Program-made: the position numbers and the translations under genes
Notes under the pieces: model-generated
Database searches by the model: none
What the model was told of the DNA's origin: nothing
Seen by the model: the letters and a program-made list of their open reading frames with translations, nothing else
Shown: one piece after another, positions 1 through 8,952 of the stretch
Layout: every line of letters starts with the position of its first letter
Numbering within the stretch: position 1 is the stretch's first letter
Assembly: GCF_000027005.1 (NCBI RefSeq)
Contig: NC_012966.1
Coordinates: 1,302,001-1,366,000 of the forward strand
Direction: 5' to 3'
Source: Komagataella phaffii GS115
Lineage: Eukaryota > Ascomycota > Pichiomycetes > Pichiales > Pichiaceae
DNA length: 64,000 bases

Positions 1-900
1 CTCGACCTTAGAATTGTCAGCAGTTTTTTGCTCAGATGTTTCACCAGCTATAGGTGCTTCAGATTTTGGAGTTTGATGTTCAGTTTTACTCCAATAGTTC
101 TTCTGAGTCCATGCAGAAGTATCTTCAGCATTTACATAGAAGTTTCTCACACCAATAATACGTCTTTCCAACTCACAAGCTTTAATCCATTCAGGTCTAA
201 CGACAGGTATAATCATTTTTTCAGCCTTCTCCCATTCCGGTCCAACACTCTTTGTGCAGATAAAATGCGTGGTATCGACTTTAACTTCTCTCTGCATTGG
301 TCGTGCTCCAACCTTACGAAGACTCTCTTCAATATCCTCAATTGTAAACGCATCGTTGGGTTCAATCTCACCAACACAAACTGTAATTCCACTTAAATCA
401 GTCATCTTGTGTGTTCTCAATTGAACATTGTTGGATGTGTAAACACCAGCTGTGGTAGTCAGTCGTAATTGGAACTCATATGGAGTATCAATGGGTAATC
501 CTGACAATTTTGTATTAGTGTTAACTAGTGGATTTGGGATCTGACCTAACCGTTCGCCATTTTTGTATAAAGTCAATGATTTGATGGAAGATGTACCTAA
601 TTCTAGTGGGTCCCATTCCAACACACAACTAGTTTGGGTAACATTGAGAACTCTGAGAACTGGTGCTTGAGGTGTGTTCTTGCCAAAAAGGTCGTAAATC
701 TCTTCCTGAACTTGTTCAAATTGTTCCTTCTCTTTTTGTTCCTCCTCTAAATTCCGATCACAAGTGATTCTAACTATAGATCCCGCGGTGATACCATCTG
801 GTAAAAGAATCGTGGGAAACTCAATTAAGTGATGATCTTTTGTCAGAAGCAACGCCAAGGAAGCGTCTAGCTTTCCAACCGTCAATGAGACTTGTACCAT
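1..900 (-). CDS. CHS5: Chs5, exomer scaffold (partial, 3' end outside window)
   Basis: The frame is open from the ATG at 898-900 to the window edge, so only the first 300 codons are present. The N-terminus ([15 protein letters not shown], then [15 protein letters not shown]) matches the conserved Chs5 dimerisation segment. A fibronectin type III domain follows at about residues 75-165 ([28 protein letters not shown]), then a BRCT domain at about 168-260 ([25 protein letters not shown]). In S. cerevisiae Chs5 is the core of exomer, the TGN coat adaptor that with ChAPs and Arf1 exports Chs3 and Fus1. The low-complexity Lys/Glu-rich C-terminal tail would lie beyond base 1. The family match is from memory; the domain order is visible in the translation. 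A Skt5/Chs4-type gene lies 5 kb away on the same strand. Confidence 0.93.
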   Translation of the reverse strand, partial: MVQVSLTVGKLDASLALLLTKDHHLIEFPTILLPDGITAGSIVRITCDRNLEEEQKEKEQFEQVQEEIYDLFGKNTPQAPVLRVLNVTQTSCVLEWDPLELGTSSIKSLTLYKNGERLGQIPNPLVNTNTKLSGLPIDTPYEFQLRLTTTAGVYTSNNVQLRTHKMTDLSGITVCVGEIEPNDAFTIEDIEESLRKVGARPMQREVKVDTTHFICTKSVGPEWEKAEKMIIPVVRPEWIKACELERRIIGVRNFYVNAEDTSAWTQKNYWSKTEHQTPKSEAPIAGETSEQKTADNSKVE

Positions 901-1122
901 TGTAACGTGATCTAAGTAAAGGAGGACCGGGTTGCGAAAAGCTTCTAGTTGTAGTCTGTCAAGTTGAACGAACGTAACCTGTTAATTAATTTGGATGGAT
1001 CGTTCGCGCGTGTCCTCATTTTTCCACTCAAGGAGTAGGGTAGGGTCTTGGCTTAACACATCCCCGTTCTCATACACTAGCAATTCAATACGAATAATTT
1101 CATAAACCTCATTTGGCTAAAT

Positions 1123-2589
1123 CTAGGTATGATCATCATCTATGGTTAACACATTTACTGGCTCTCTTGAATTGAGTGCCAGATAGCTTTCGGTATGCCA
1201 TAATAGCATTCGGGAGATTATTCCGGAGAACATGAATACACTTTCTTCTCTGTCCTCTGGAGTCTTTTCGGTGTAGAAAAGAAGTAACGGCCAACTATGA
1301 ATATGTGCTTCATGGCAGTCTACTTTGGTCCTCCCGATACCTTTGATAAGCTTTGAAAACTGGTCTAATTCGGGACGGAAATACTCTTCGCTCCCGTAAC
1401 TGAGAATCATTCCTGCTGGAGGGAAGCTCTTAGCCCACCACGATTCATCTGTACAAAGACCAGGGCTATGATAACCATCTTTAGGGGAGTGTGTGAGCTG
1501 ATCTGGAATGAATAATTTTCGCCATTGCGTTATTAGCTGGGGAGTAATGTAGTCAGAATTATGGTTTCCCTCACTATTGCTATCCTGCTCCGTGATGAAA
1601 TAGTTTAGAATTGGAGAGATGATGAGAGCAGTATCAGGTAGCTTCAAATTTGCGCTCTCCACTTTTTCTATCGACTTTTTCGTTATTTTGAACGCAGAAG
1701 GAAGTTTATCATCGTCATGTTTATCTGCGACTAATCCAAGGGGTGAAACAGGGTGTGGTGGTACAGGGCAATTGGCATCCTGGGCATCATCTATGTTACT
1801 GAAAATTGAAAAATCTGGTGTTCCAATAAACAGTAGCAAGCTCAATGCTATGGTGGCCCCAGTTGAATCTCCACAAAGTACCGTTCTTGCTGAGGGATTG
1901 GACTCTGTAATATATTGCCAACCTTTCAAGACGTGGAACAATCCACGGGGAAACATTGCATCAGGTACCTTAGGAAGTTCAGGAAGAAATACTGCAGGAT
2001 TTTGGAACCCCTGTTGTTCCAATAAGACTAAAAATGTTGACAAGAACTCCACATAGAAGTTGGGGCCACCAACAATAAATGCACCATTTGGAATGTAGTA
2101 CAATATCAGATCATGGTTACTGTTGGATCTGCTTTTTGATTTAATCCATAGTCCAGGAACAGGTTGCAATGATTCACTATCAGAGTCATTGGACAACCCG
2201 TCTACGTTTCCATAAGAGTCCGAATATATGATATCGCCCAAACCTTGGAATCCCTGCCTGTATGCTCGATACAAGTAGAAAAGTCGGTGAACTCTTGGGG
2301 AAAAAAATACTGTGGAAGGATCATTGGGAGTATGAATTGACTCCAGACTATGCTTGAGGGCTTTGGAGACTGTGTATTCCATACAAGTGCATCTTTGTGA
2401 AAAAGGAGGTTGGAATTCGAATGGCTTTACGATTCTGTTCAGAAGCACATCTAGTGGAAGAACTAAGAAGTCATAAAACGCTGAGGAACGTAGTAGAGAG
2501 AGAAAGGCTAACGGCCCTGATTCGGTAATTATACAATACACCGTGATGACCAAATATACTAGTATATCTAAGTTGCTGAGTTCCTCCAT
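1123..2589 (-). CDS. alpha/beta hydrolase, HSL/Say1-like, degenerate oxyanion motif
   Basis: 488 residues from the ATG at 2587-2589. An N-terminal hydrophobic stretch (about 8-35) may anchor it to a membrane. The nucleophile elbow GDSTG (240-244, Ser242) and a C-terminal His region (H426-H431 before SWPLLLFY) are typical of the hormone-sensitive-lipase/steryl-acetyl-hydrolase group. The usual HGGG oxyanion motif is replaced by PNGAFIVGG (167-175), so its His is missing. The usual acid near GSEEYF (399-404) is Glu rather than Asp. A Ser/Asp-rich insertion (about 131-160) and a long insertion after the elbow (about 262-315) make it longer than Say1. The family resembles S. cerevisiae Say1 (sterol deacetylase); the substrate here is unknown. 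It could be an active esterase with an altered oxyanion hole or a diverged member. Confidence 0.75.
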   Translation of the reverse strand: MEELSNLDILVYLVITVYCIITESGPLAFLSLLRSSAFYDFLVLPLDVLLNRIVKPFEFQPPFSQRCTCMEYTVSKALKHSLESIHTPNDPSTVFFSPRVHRLFYLYRAYRQGFQGLGDIIYSDSYGNVDGLSNDSDSESLQPVPGLWIKSKSRSNSNHDLILYYIPNGAFIVGGPNFYVEFLSTFLVLLEQQGFQNPAVFLPELPKVPDAMFPRGLFHVLKGWQYITESNPSARTVLCGDSTGATIALSLLLFIGTPDFSIFSNIDDAQDANCPVPPHPVSPLGLVADKHDDDKLPSAFKITKKSIEKVESANLKLPDTALIISPILNYFITEQDSNSEGNHNSDYITPQLITQWRKLFIPDQLTHSPKDGYHSPGLCTDESWWAKSFPPAGMILSYGSEEYFRPELDQFSKLIKGIGRTKVDCHEAHIHSWPLLLFYTEKTPEDREESVFMFSGIISRMLLWHTESYLALNSREPVNVLTIDDDHT

Positions 2590-2778
2590 TCTGTTAGTGG
2601 GAAAGAGGAGGGAAGAACTCAGAATGAGTCGAGTACAAATAGTTAAGGAGCCGCATCAGAAAAGCTAGTTTATCGAATACCACGATCCTTGCATCAAGAT
2701 GCACTCTACAGCTACAGCACTTAGTAATTTGTGTTTTTGACACTTTAATATACATGTACAGAATAAAATATAATGAGC

Positions 2779-4194
2779 TTAGTTCTGAGAGAGAACCTTG
2801 TCGATGGTGGCAACCAAGATGTCAGCGTGCTTCTTGCCGAACGTCAAGGTTGGACGCAGACGGATGGAGTGGTCGGCACATCCACCAACGTTAACACCGT
2901 TCAACTTCATTTTGGCCAAGAAGCTGTTTCTAGCCTCAGAAGAAGATGCATCCCAAGCAATGAATGTAGCTCTGCCCTTACCACGAAGTCTGGACAATTC
3001 AGTAGGGTATTTTTTAGAGAGTTCCTCCAGCTTACCAAACAAGTAGTCGCCCACTTCCTTAGCATTAGCAATCAGATTCTTGTCGACAACTTCCTTGGCG
3101 ATGGCACCGGCAATGATCATTCTGGCGGGGTCACCGCACCAGGTGTTGAACTGTCTGTATGAGTAGTTTGGAACCAATTCTGGGTCATGGAAAAAGTAAC
3201 CGGCAGATTGGAATTTTTTGGAGAAGGTAACCATGTCTGGAGCTGGAGACAGGTTGAAATGCTCGTGAGCCCACATAGTTCCAGTGGCTCCGACACCGGT
3301 TTGAACCTCGTCAATGATCAACAAAGAACCGTATTTCAAAGTCAGATCACGCAAACCTTGGAAGAAAGCTGCAGAACCGTGGTTGTCACCACCCTCAGAT
3401 TGGATTGGTTCAATGATGATGGCAGCAATCGGTGCATGCCAGTTGGTTAAAATGTCCTCGACAATGGCCAAGCATCTCTTGTCTTCAGCATCGTTGTATT
3501 CAGCATTGTCATCCAGAGGGTATTTGTAGTCTGGATATTCAGCTTTTGGCCATTTGAAAGATGGCAAGTCGATCTTGTGGATTGGCTTGGAGCAAGTTGC
3601 AGAAGCAGATGCAAAAAGACGACCGTGGAAAGCTCTCTTAAAAGAAAGGATGGCCAACTCTGGAGAACCTGGAGACTGGTTCAACATGGTAGTTGTCTCT
3701 TCTTCCTCGGAGAAACTAGTACCATAACCCCTCTTCTTAGCCTGGTAGTGCATAAACGCAGCTTTGAAAGCTAGCTCGTTAGCATCAGCACCAGAGAGTC
3801 CAGACCATATCTTGTCCTGGCCCTTAGGAGCTACCTTCAAAATGTTGTCCAAAATTTGTTTGAAGTCTTTACCTGGAAAGTTACCCAAAGCTGGTCTCTC
3901 AACCAAAGCACGGATCATCTCTGGAGACTTTGCGGCCTCAATCAGAGCAGGATTATTGTAACCCAAGGCAATCGATGCGATTTGAGCGTAGACGTCTAAG
4001 TAGACGTTTCCATCTACGTCAGCAATGTAGTTACCATTGGATTTTTCATAGTCAGCGACGAAGTAGACTGGTCTGGTGTCGAAAACGGTGGAGAGTTCCT
4101 CAGTTTGCTTCTTCGACTCGGGTCCTGGGATGACTGAAGTCTTTACAACTGGAGCAGTTGGCTCGGATGGGTAGTAAGTCTCAGAAACAGACAT
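2779..4194 (-). CDS. UGA1: 4-aminobutyrate (GABA) transaminase
   Basis: 471 residues, class III PLP-dependent aminotransferase. It transfers the amino group of GABA to 2-oxoglutarate, giving succinate semialdehyde and glutamate, the first step of the GABA shunt. Visible motifs: substrate/PLP region SGLSGADANELAF (131-143), AFHGR (188-192), the PLP-ring Asp in IIDEVQTG (293-300), and the Schiff-base Lys in TFSKKFQSAG. By the family pattern the catalytic residue is the first Lys of the pair, about K326. FNTWCGDPAR matches the conserved C-terminal segment of GABA-T. No organelle targeting signal is evident, consistent with the cytosolic yeast enzyme. Length matches S. cerevisiae Uga1 (471). The promoter carries CCGC/GCGG palindromes typical of Uga3-controlled genes, annotated separately. 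Confidence 0.96.
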   Translation of the reverse strand: MSVSETYYPSEPTAPVVKTSVIPGPESKKQTEELSTVFDTRPVYFVADYEKSNGNYIADVDGNVYLDVYAQIASIALGYNNPALIEAAKSPEMIRALVERPALGNFPGKDFKQILDNILKVAPKGQDKIWSGLSGADANELAFKAAFMHYQAKKRGYGTSFSEEEETTTMLNQSPGSPELAILSFKRAFHGRLFASASATCSKPIHKIDLPSFKWPKAEYPDYKYPLDDNAEYNDAEDKRCLAIVEDILTNWHAPIAAIIIEPIQSEGGDNHGSAAFFQGLRDLTLKYGSLLIIDEVQTGVGATGTMWAHEHFNLSPAPDMVTFSKKFQSAGYFFHDPELVPNYSYRQFNTWCGDPARMIIAGAIAKEVVDKNLIANAKEVGDYLFGKLEELSKKYPTELSRLRGKGRATFIAWDASSSEARNSFLAKMKLNGVNVGGCADHSIRLRPTLTFGKKHADILVATIDKVLSQN

Positions 4195-4243
4195 TAAGAG
4201 TTAATTCGATAGTAAGAGGGATCAGCAAGAGACTTTAAGAGGG

Positions 4244-4251
4244 CTTTTATA
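4244..4251 (-). promoter_or_regulatory. TATA box of UGA1
   Basis: TATAAAAG read on the minus strand, about 50 bp upstream of the UGA1 ATG. Position and sequence fit a regulated yeast TATA promoter. No transcription start was measured. Confidence 0.6.
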
Positions 4252-4265
4252 TCCCAAGAACATAT

Positions 4266-4275
4266 CCGCTAGCGG
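4266..4275. promoter_or_regulatory. CCGCTAGCGG palindrome, candidate Uga3 site
   Basis: A perfect 10-bp palindrome with CCGC/GCGG half-sites, about 75 bp upstream of the UGA1 start and just upstream of its TATA box. Zn2Cys6 activators such as Uga3 bind CGG-type inverted half-sites. It resembles the stronger palindrome at 4365-4374. Confidence 0.45.
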
Positions 4276-4331
4276 TGCTGTTATCATGGGGAAGATGAAA
4301 GATTATATGGAGGAGGAGGGTACCATCTACT

Positions 4332-4357
4332 AGCGGATTGCCAAAAGAAGTATCCGC
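4332..4357. promoter_or_regulatory. separated GCGG and CCGC half-sites in UGA1 promoter
   Basis: AGCGGATT at 4332-4339 and TCCGC at 4353-4357 lie between the two palindromes. AGCGGATT fits all but the first base of the reported Uga3 core SGCGGNWTT. Together with the palindromes they form an array of repeated half-sites in about 110 bp. Confidence 0.35.
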
Positions 4358-4364
4358 TCATATC

Positions 4365-4374
4365 CCGCCGGCGG
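4365..4374. promoter_or_regulatory. UAS-GABA-like element (CCGCCGGCGG)
   Basis: A perfect 10-bp palindrome followed by ATTA. The published S. cerevisiae UAS-GABA core, recalled as CCGCCGGCGG followed by CAAT, is bound by Uga3 and Dal81 and drives UGA1 and UGA4 induction by GABA. Finding the identical core about 170 bp upstream of a UGA1 orthologue strongly suggests conserved regulation. Confidence 0.7.
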
Positions 4375-4632
4375 ATTACTCGATGGAGGCCTTTTATCTT
4401 CCTCGACGGCGACATCTGGCATCGGTAGCGAGGAAGAATGTAAGGAAACAGATAAAAAGAAAAAAAAACATTCTCAGTCAAACGACCTGTCTGTGGGTCA
4501 GGTGACCGATATCTAAGCTTTTCCAGATCGGTCTTAGAGCTGCCTAAATGACAATTGCCGGAAAAGCGTAGCTCAAATACCGTCTGACTCATGCTATCAT
4601 GCAACTATCATTAATTATAAGTTCTACATTCA

Positions 4633-5511
4633 TTAAGGACATACCGCCGTCTCGCGCCAGTGATCTCCAGCAAGTCTTCGGTATATCAGTCTTCTGCCTT
4701 GGCCGTTGTAACCAATATCTACAAAGTCAACCTTATCCACAAACAAAACCACCACTACCAAATTCTCTAGTCCATCCTCGTCAGATGCACCATCTACACC
4801 TCTTCCGATGGAATCCAGTAGTTTTATTTTCTCTTCAGTCAATCTCGAGCCCGGCGTAGGCTTACGGAAAGTCGACTTGATAGAACGGGAGAGAGTATTC
4901 CATATTCTGCGTCGTTCATTTTTCCATTCCTCTTCCGTTGGTGGAGTAAGTTGGGCAGAGATCTCTTCTGGATCCAATCCTTCTTCTCCTGAAGATGCCT
5001 CTAGTTTGGCTATTACTTCAGGAGATAACAATGGATATTCCAGCTCATCACTTGCTGTGGACCTGGGGAACTTTAGGTAGTCAATTTTGTCTGTTTCAAT
5101 CTCGTTGTCATTGTCAGCTATAAGGGTGACGGTGGCCTCTGCAGAGTTCTTAAGCTGGTCAAAAATATCTGGTGGAAGCTTCAGCTTAGGCGTGGTTGTG
5201 TCGTCAATACATCGGGCAACTCCTCTAAGGCGGAATTGTTTCCTAGCAACATGACTATAAAAACATAACTCAAAAGCACTATCGTTGAACAGCTCTTTGT
5301 ACTTGGTCATACGACGATCTGTGGTGAAAGTAAGCACATTGGTGCTTCTGTCGTCAAATAGGAATCCACGGTGAATGACAGTTCTGACATGAGGAGATCC
5401 GTGTTCATCCACCGTTGCAAACTGAAACGAAACGAATGGCTGTTTCTCCAACTCACGGGCGATGCTGCCGGCCAGAGCTGGGGCCCAAGGGGCCATTATC
5501 TGAGTAGGCAT
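4633..5511 (-). CDS. pyridoxamine 5'-phosphate oxidase family FMN-binding protein
   Basis: 292 residues from the ATG at 5509-5511. The frame stays open upstream to 5598, but only from a GTG, so I did not use it; an ATG at 5494-5496 is an alternative start. MAPWAPALAGSI, then VDEHGSPHVRTVIHRGF and FTTDRRMTKYKEL, match the FMN-binding split-barrel of the Alr4036-type PNPOx-like family, and FELCFYSH continues the barrel. The C-terminus (RRLAGDHWRETAVCP) matches the terminal RR-W-ER-P signature of PNPOx proteins. An acidic insertion at about residues 150-190 lengthens it. It might oxidise pyridoxamine or pyridoxine phosphate to PLP, or use another flavin substrate; this subfamily is largely uncharacterised. 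It lies directly upstream of the PLP enzyme UGA1 on the same strand. Confidence 0.78.
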   Translation of the reverse strand: MPTQIMAPWAPALAGSIARELEKQPFVSFQFATVDEHGSPHVRTVIHRGFLFDDRSTNVLTFTTDRRMTKYKELFNDSAFELCFYSHVARKQFRLRGVARCIDDTTTPKLKLPPDIFDQLKNSAEATVTLIADNDNEIETDKIDYLKFPRSTASDELEYPLLSPEVIAKLEASSGEEGLDPEEISAQLTPPTEEEWKNERRRIWNTLSRSIKSTFRKPTPGSRLTEEKIKLLDSIGRGVDGASDEDGLENLVVVVLFVDKVDFVDIGYNGQGRRLIYRRLAGDHWRETAVCP

Positions 5512-5799
5512 TGGTGCTATCTTGGGAGTCGATGAGAACAATCGGTTAAATATAGAAAGGGGTAAATGGTTGTGTGACAAGAATAAGCCAAGGTCCACGT
5601 TTTCTGTGGGAGAGAAAAATTAGGTGCAGGGATCAGACGAGCATTTGGCATCCTAATTTAATTTTTTTTTATTTTTCTTTTTTGGAAGGATCTGAAGGAG
5701 TGGATACTCCACTGCAGTAGCCAAAGAAGGATAACATACGAGATGATAATACCTGGGTGAAAAATAACATTATAAATTAGTATCTACTGTTCTGGAAAT

Positions 5800-8757
5800 T
5801 TATGAAATCTCTTTTAGCCTCTGGACAGCCTTTCCATATCCTTGTGTAGCCGCTCTCTGGTACCACCTTCGAGCCTCATCCATATTGACAGACGTTCCGA
5901 TCCCATACTCCAAAAATCGGCCCATTGCATATTGGGCCTTCGGAATACTCTCTTCACAGGCCTTACGAGCCCACAGGAAAGCCTGTTCGTCACTTTGCTG
6001 GAGAACCCCGGAAAATCCTGTCAAATACCATCCACTAAGTCCGATAGCCGCTTGGCAGTCACCTTGACTGGCAGCTTTACTGTACCAATAGATCGATTTC
6101 TTAGGGTCTTTCTTCAGCCCAAGGTTTCCAAATTCAAAGCTGTGTCCTAAGTAGGTTTGTGCCTTGGGGTATCCTAGTTGTGCGCTTCTCAGATAATTAT
6201 TATAGGCTTTGGCAAAATCTTGTTGTAGGTTTTGTTGATTTAGACCTTCGAACACCTCTCTGCTCTCTCTAACATGTTTGGGACTATTTCCGTAACCCAA
6301 TGAGGAAAGATCACGTTCATATAACTTAGCAACCATGTACAATGAAGCTCCAGTATCCTTGTATTCGAGGTCTAGAGAATCTGCTTCCCTCTGAACCTGT
6401 TGTCTTTTCAATGATTGAAAGTATTGGTTATCGATATCGGCGGCTTTAAATAGATATTCTAAAGCCCTTCCGACATCTCTGGGTTGAGCTAATAGCCCCT
6501 TGAGATACACTAAACCCAGTTTGCACATGGAATTAACATCTCCAAATTCAGCTGCCTTCTTATAAAAATGTAGAGCTCTGCCTACGTCTCTTTGAGACCC
6601 GACTCCAAATTCGTAGCAGCACGCCAACCTGTATAGGGCATTTAAACTTTCTCCTTGCAAAGCGGCCAAGGCATAGTAATCAAAAGATTTTCCATAATCT
6701 TCAGAAATTGTACCTTTGAAAATTGCACCGGAGTAAAGATAGCCCAAAAATAGTTCCGAGTCTGTTCGGTTAGGAAATGTCTTACTGATACTTTTGAAGC
6801 GTGCAATTGCCAATTGAACCATAGTCGATTTGGTCTTTTTGAGTTCTTTCAAACTGGCAGGACGCGGTCTCACCCTAAAGTCAGGCAAAACGTTGTTCAA
6901 GAAGGTTGGATTTAAACAACATTCAAGATAAGATCTGGCATATTCAAACTGAAATTGTGGATTTGCTGGGTTTTGTCTAGCTCTTTCCTCGACCTTTCTA
7001 AACTCACCCACAATTTCTGGGGGTGATAGACGAGGATTTCGTAATACTGATAACTTGGAAGATATTGACAGACGTTCGGCCTGCCGTATCGAACTAGGAG
7101 CATCATATTGAACCCTGGATGGGGTATGAATTCCTCGATTATCCAGTTCTTTAGCTACTTCGTCGGTGTATGATTTAGTAGGTTTCGTAGGTGCGTGTTT
7201 TACATCCTGCAATTGAATATCCTGTAGCTGTTTTCGTTGTTTTTCTATCTGTTCAATTTCATACTGTGTGTGACTGTTTGCGCTATTCGTTGGTCTTGGA
7301 AGGGATGTAGAAGAAGATGTGACCCCCAAAGAAGGCGGAGGTATCCTTTTATGAGAGTGAACCGGACCTAATCCCTTTTCGTTATACCGCCTATCGATAC
7401 TCTGATCTGTAATTGAAGCACTCCTCAAGTCTTCTGCTGAGTCCACAGCAAAATCTATCGGCTCCGGATATTTTGACAAATCTTCCAAAGTATGAGACGA
7501 TGGAATCTCGCCTTTGTACGGGAGGGCAGGGGGAGCAACATCTGCTGCAGTTAGAGGGGGATGTTGTTTAAGTCGTCTGTGTGTAAGTTCTCTACGAAGT
7601 TGTGATCTTTGTTGTGAAATATCATCTCCGTAAGGTGTGGCTTCCATAGTTTGTAGATCATCATTGTCATCGTCCACTGGATACATGGATTTTGAAGTCG
7701 CTACTGGATCTTGTACCATTTCATACTCCAGGGCTTTGAGTTCTAGTTCCTTTCGTTGGCGTTCTTGTAACTCTTTCTGTTCTCTCATTTGGCGATCCTG
7801 GAGTTCTTTGAGATCTCGTTCTCTTTTCTGAATTCTCTCTAGGTTAATTCTTTCTTGGTTGATTTTCTCCTGCCTGATTCTTTCTTGGTTAATCTTTTCC
7901 TGTCTGATTCTCTCTTGGTTGATTGTCTCCTGTCTAATCCTCTCTTGATTTATTTTCTCCTGTCTAACTCTCTCTTGGTCAAGCATTTCATATCTGATTC
8001 TTTCTTCATTATTTCTCTCTTCATTAATTCGTTGTTGGTTAAGCCTTTCCTGCCTATTGCGCTCTTGAATCATTCTTTCTCGATTAATCCTATCGTTGTT
8101 GAACTTTTCCTGGTTCTGCTGCTCATAAGCCCTTTGTCGATTAATCCAGTCCGTATCATCATTTTGTTGGTTCCTTCCATAACTCCCGTCTTGTTTGTTA
8201 CTACTCTGATCGCTTGATCGAGAGTCTAAATGAGAAGGGAGAACAGGTAGGTTTTGCAACTTTTGCTGGATGATACGCTGATGGATTTGCTGAGAGTTAA
8301 GCTTTCGAGGCTGATGTCTTGCTTCTTGCGGTTGAGGATATCCTACACTACCTTGTTGAAAAGCGTCTTCCCTAGGGTAGTCCCCGTTGTAGCTGGGTTG
8401 CTGGAAATTCGATGGAGGTTTGGATTGATCTAGCCTGTCAAAGGTACCACGTCCACGATCCATTTGAGAGCCATACACGCTGTCCTCCGAAGAATAACCT
8501 CTGTAGGAGTTTGATTGATTGACAATTTCCCTAGAAGACTGACTGCTTCCTCCCGAATATTGTGGACCTCCAGTAGGCGGAGGATTATAGTATGGATTTG
8601 CTTGATATCTGGAGGAATTCTGCGGATCGTTTCCATACTTGATTGGAGTTGGATTCATTGATAAGGAATGCGGAGGAGGAACTTTGACTGGATCATCAAT
8701 CTGCTGGAAGTTGTGTTCACCCGATGGTTTCTTGTGTCTCTGAAACAAGTTGGGCAT
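5800..8757 (-). CDS. Sel1-repeat protein, Skt5/Chs4-Ack1 family
   Basis: 985 residues from the ATG at 8755-8757; upstream codons are open only from a TTG. The N-terminal half is disordered and rich in Gln, Asn, Ser and Pro. A highly charged segment follows (about residues 215-330) of tandem Q-E-R-I-R-Q-E-K-I-N units that should form a coiled coil. The C-terminal part (about 590-985) holds Sel1-type repeats such as ALYRLACCYEFGVGSQRD, SMCKLGLVYLKGLL and KAQYAMGRFLEYGIGT. Skt5/Chs4 recruits and activates chitin synthase III at the bud neck and ends in a prenylated CAAX box. This protein ends LKEIS, so it lacks that box and may be closer to Ack1-type paralogues. Expected role: chitin synthesis or cell-wall integrity. 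Family call is firm; the exact orthologue is not. Confidence 0.8.
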   Translation of the reverse strand: MPNLFQRHKKPSGEHNFQQIDDPVKVPPPHSLSMNPTPIKYGNDPQNSSRYQANPYYNPPPTGGPQYSGGSSQSSREIVNQSNSYRGYSSEDSVYGSQMDRGRGTFDRLDQSKPPSNFQQPSYNGDYPREDAFQQGSVGYPQPQEARHQPRKLNSQQIHQRIIQQKLQNLPVLPSHLDSRSSDQSSNKQDGSYGRNQQNDDTDWINRQRAYEQQNQEKFNNDRINRERMIQERNRQERLNQQRINEERNNEERIRYEMLDQERVRQEKINQERIRQETINQERIRQEKINQERIRQEKINQERINLERIQKRERDLKELQDRQMREQKELQERQRKELELKALEYEMVQDPVATSKSMYPVDDDNDDLQTMEATPYGDDISQQRSQLRRELTHRRLKQHPPLTAADVAPPALPYKGEIPSSHTLEDLSKYPEPIDFAVDSAEDLRSASITDQSIDRRYNEKGLGPVHSHKRIPPPSLGVTSSSTSLPRPTNSANSHTQYEIEQIEKQRKQLQDIQLQDVKHAPTKPTKSYTDEVAKELDNRGIHTPSRVQYDAPSSIRQAERLSISSKLSVLRNPRLSPPEIVGEFRKVEERARQNPANPQFQFEYARSYLECCLNPTFLNNVLPDFRVRPRPASLKELKKTKSTMVQLAIARFKSISKTFPNRTDSELFLGYLYSGAIFKGTISEDYGKSFDYYALAALQGESLNALYRLACCYEFGVGSQRDVGRALHFYKKAAEFGDVNSMCKLGLVYLKGLLAQPRDVGRALEYLFKAADIDNQYFQSLKRQQVQREADSLDLEYKDTGASLYMVAKLYERDLSSLGYGNSPKHVRESREVFEGLNQQNLQQDFAKAYNNYLRSAQLGYPKAQTYLGHSFEFGNLGLKKDPKKSIYWYSKAASQGDCQAAIGLSGWYLTGFSGVLQQSDEQAFLWARKACEESIPKAQYAMGRFLEYGIGTSVNMDEARRWYQRAATQGYGKAVQRLKEIS
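7841..7980 (-). repeat. 30-bp coding tandem repeat (charged coiled coil)
   Basis: Four clear 30-bp units (7861-7890, 7891-7920, 7921-7950, 7951-7980) and a partial unit at 7841-7860. Each encodes roughly INQERIRQEK. More degenerate copies continue to about 8110. Unit-to-unit differences are mostly silent or conservative. Confidence 0.85.
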
Positions 8758-8923
8758 ATAGAGGATGATGGGGGAGGTGTAGAAGATGCCTAGTTCAGTC
8801 AAAAGAAATTCGCGATTTCCCCAACTACGCGAATACAGGACGTCATGTGATCCGCATGAAAAATAACAGAAGACAACCTAAAAGGGCGATGCACGTATCT
8901 CATCCTTTCAAGCTCCTTGCTAG

Positions 8924-8925
8924 NN
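8924..8925. other. two ambiguous bases (NN)
   Basis: The only undetermined bases noticed, directly before an A8 run in the divergent promoter between the Sel1-repeat gene and PHO23. Probably an unresolved homopolymer or a small assembly join. Confidence 0.95.
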
Positions 8926-8952
8926 AAAAAAAAGAGGTAAAACAAAACACCA

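Noticed and set aside
7855..8217. 120-codon plus-strand frame with repeated LL-S-L pattern
   Set aside because: Antisense shadow of the 30-bp coding repeat in the Sel1-repeat gene.
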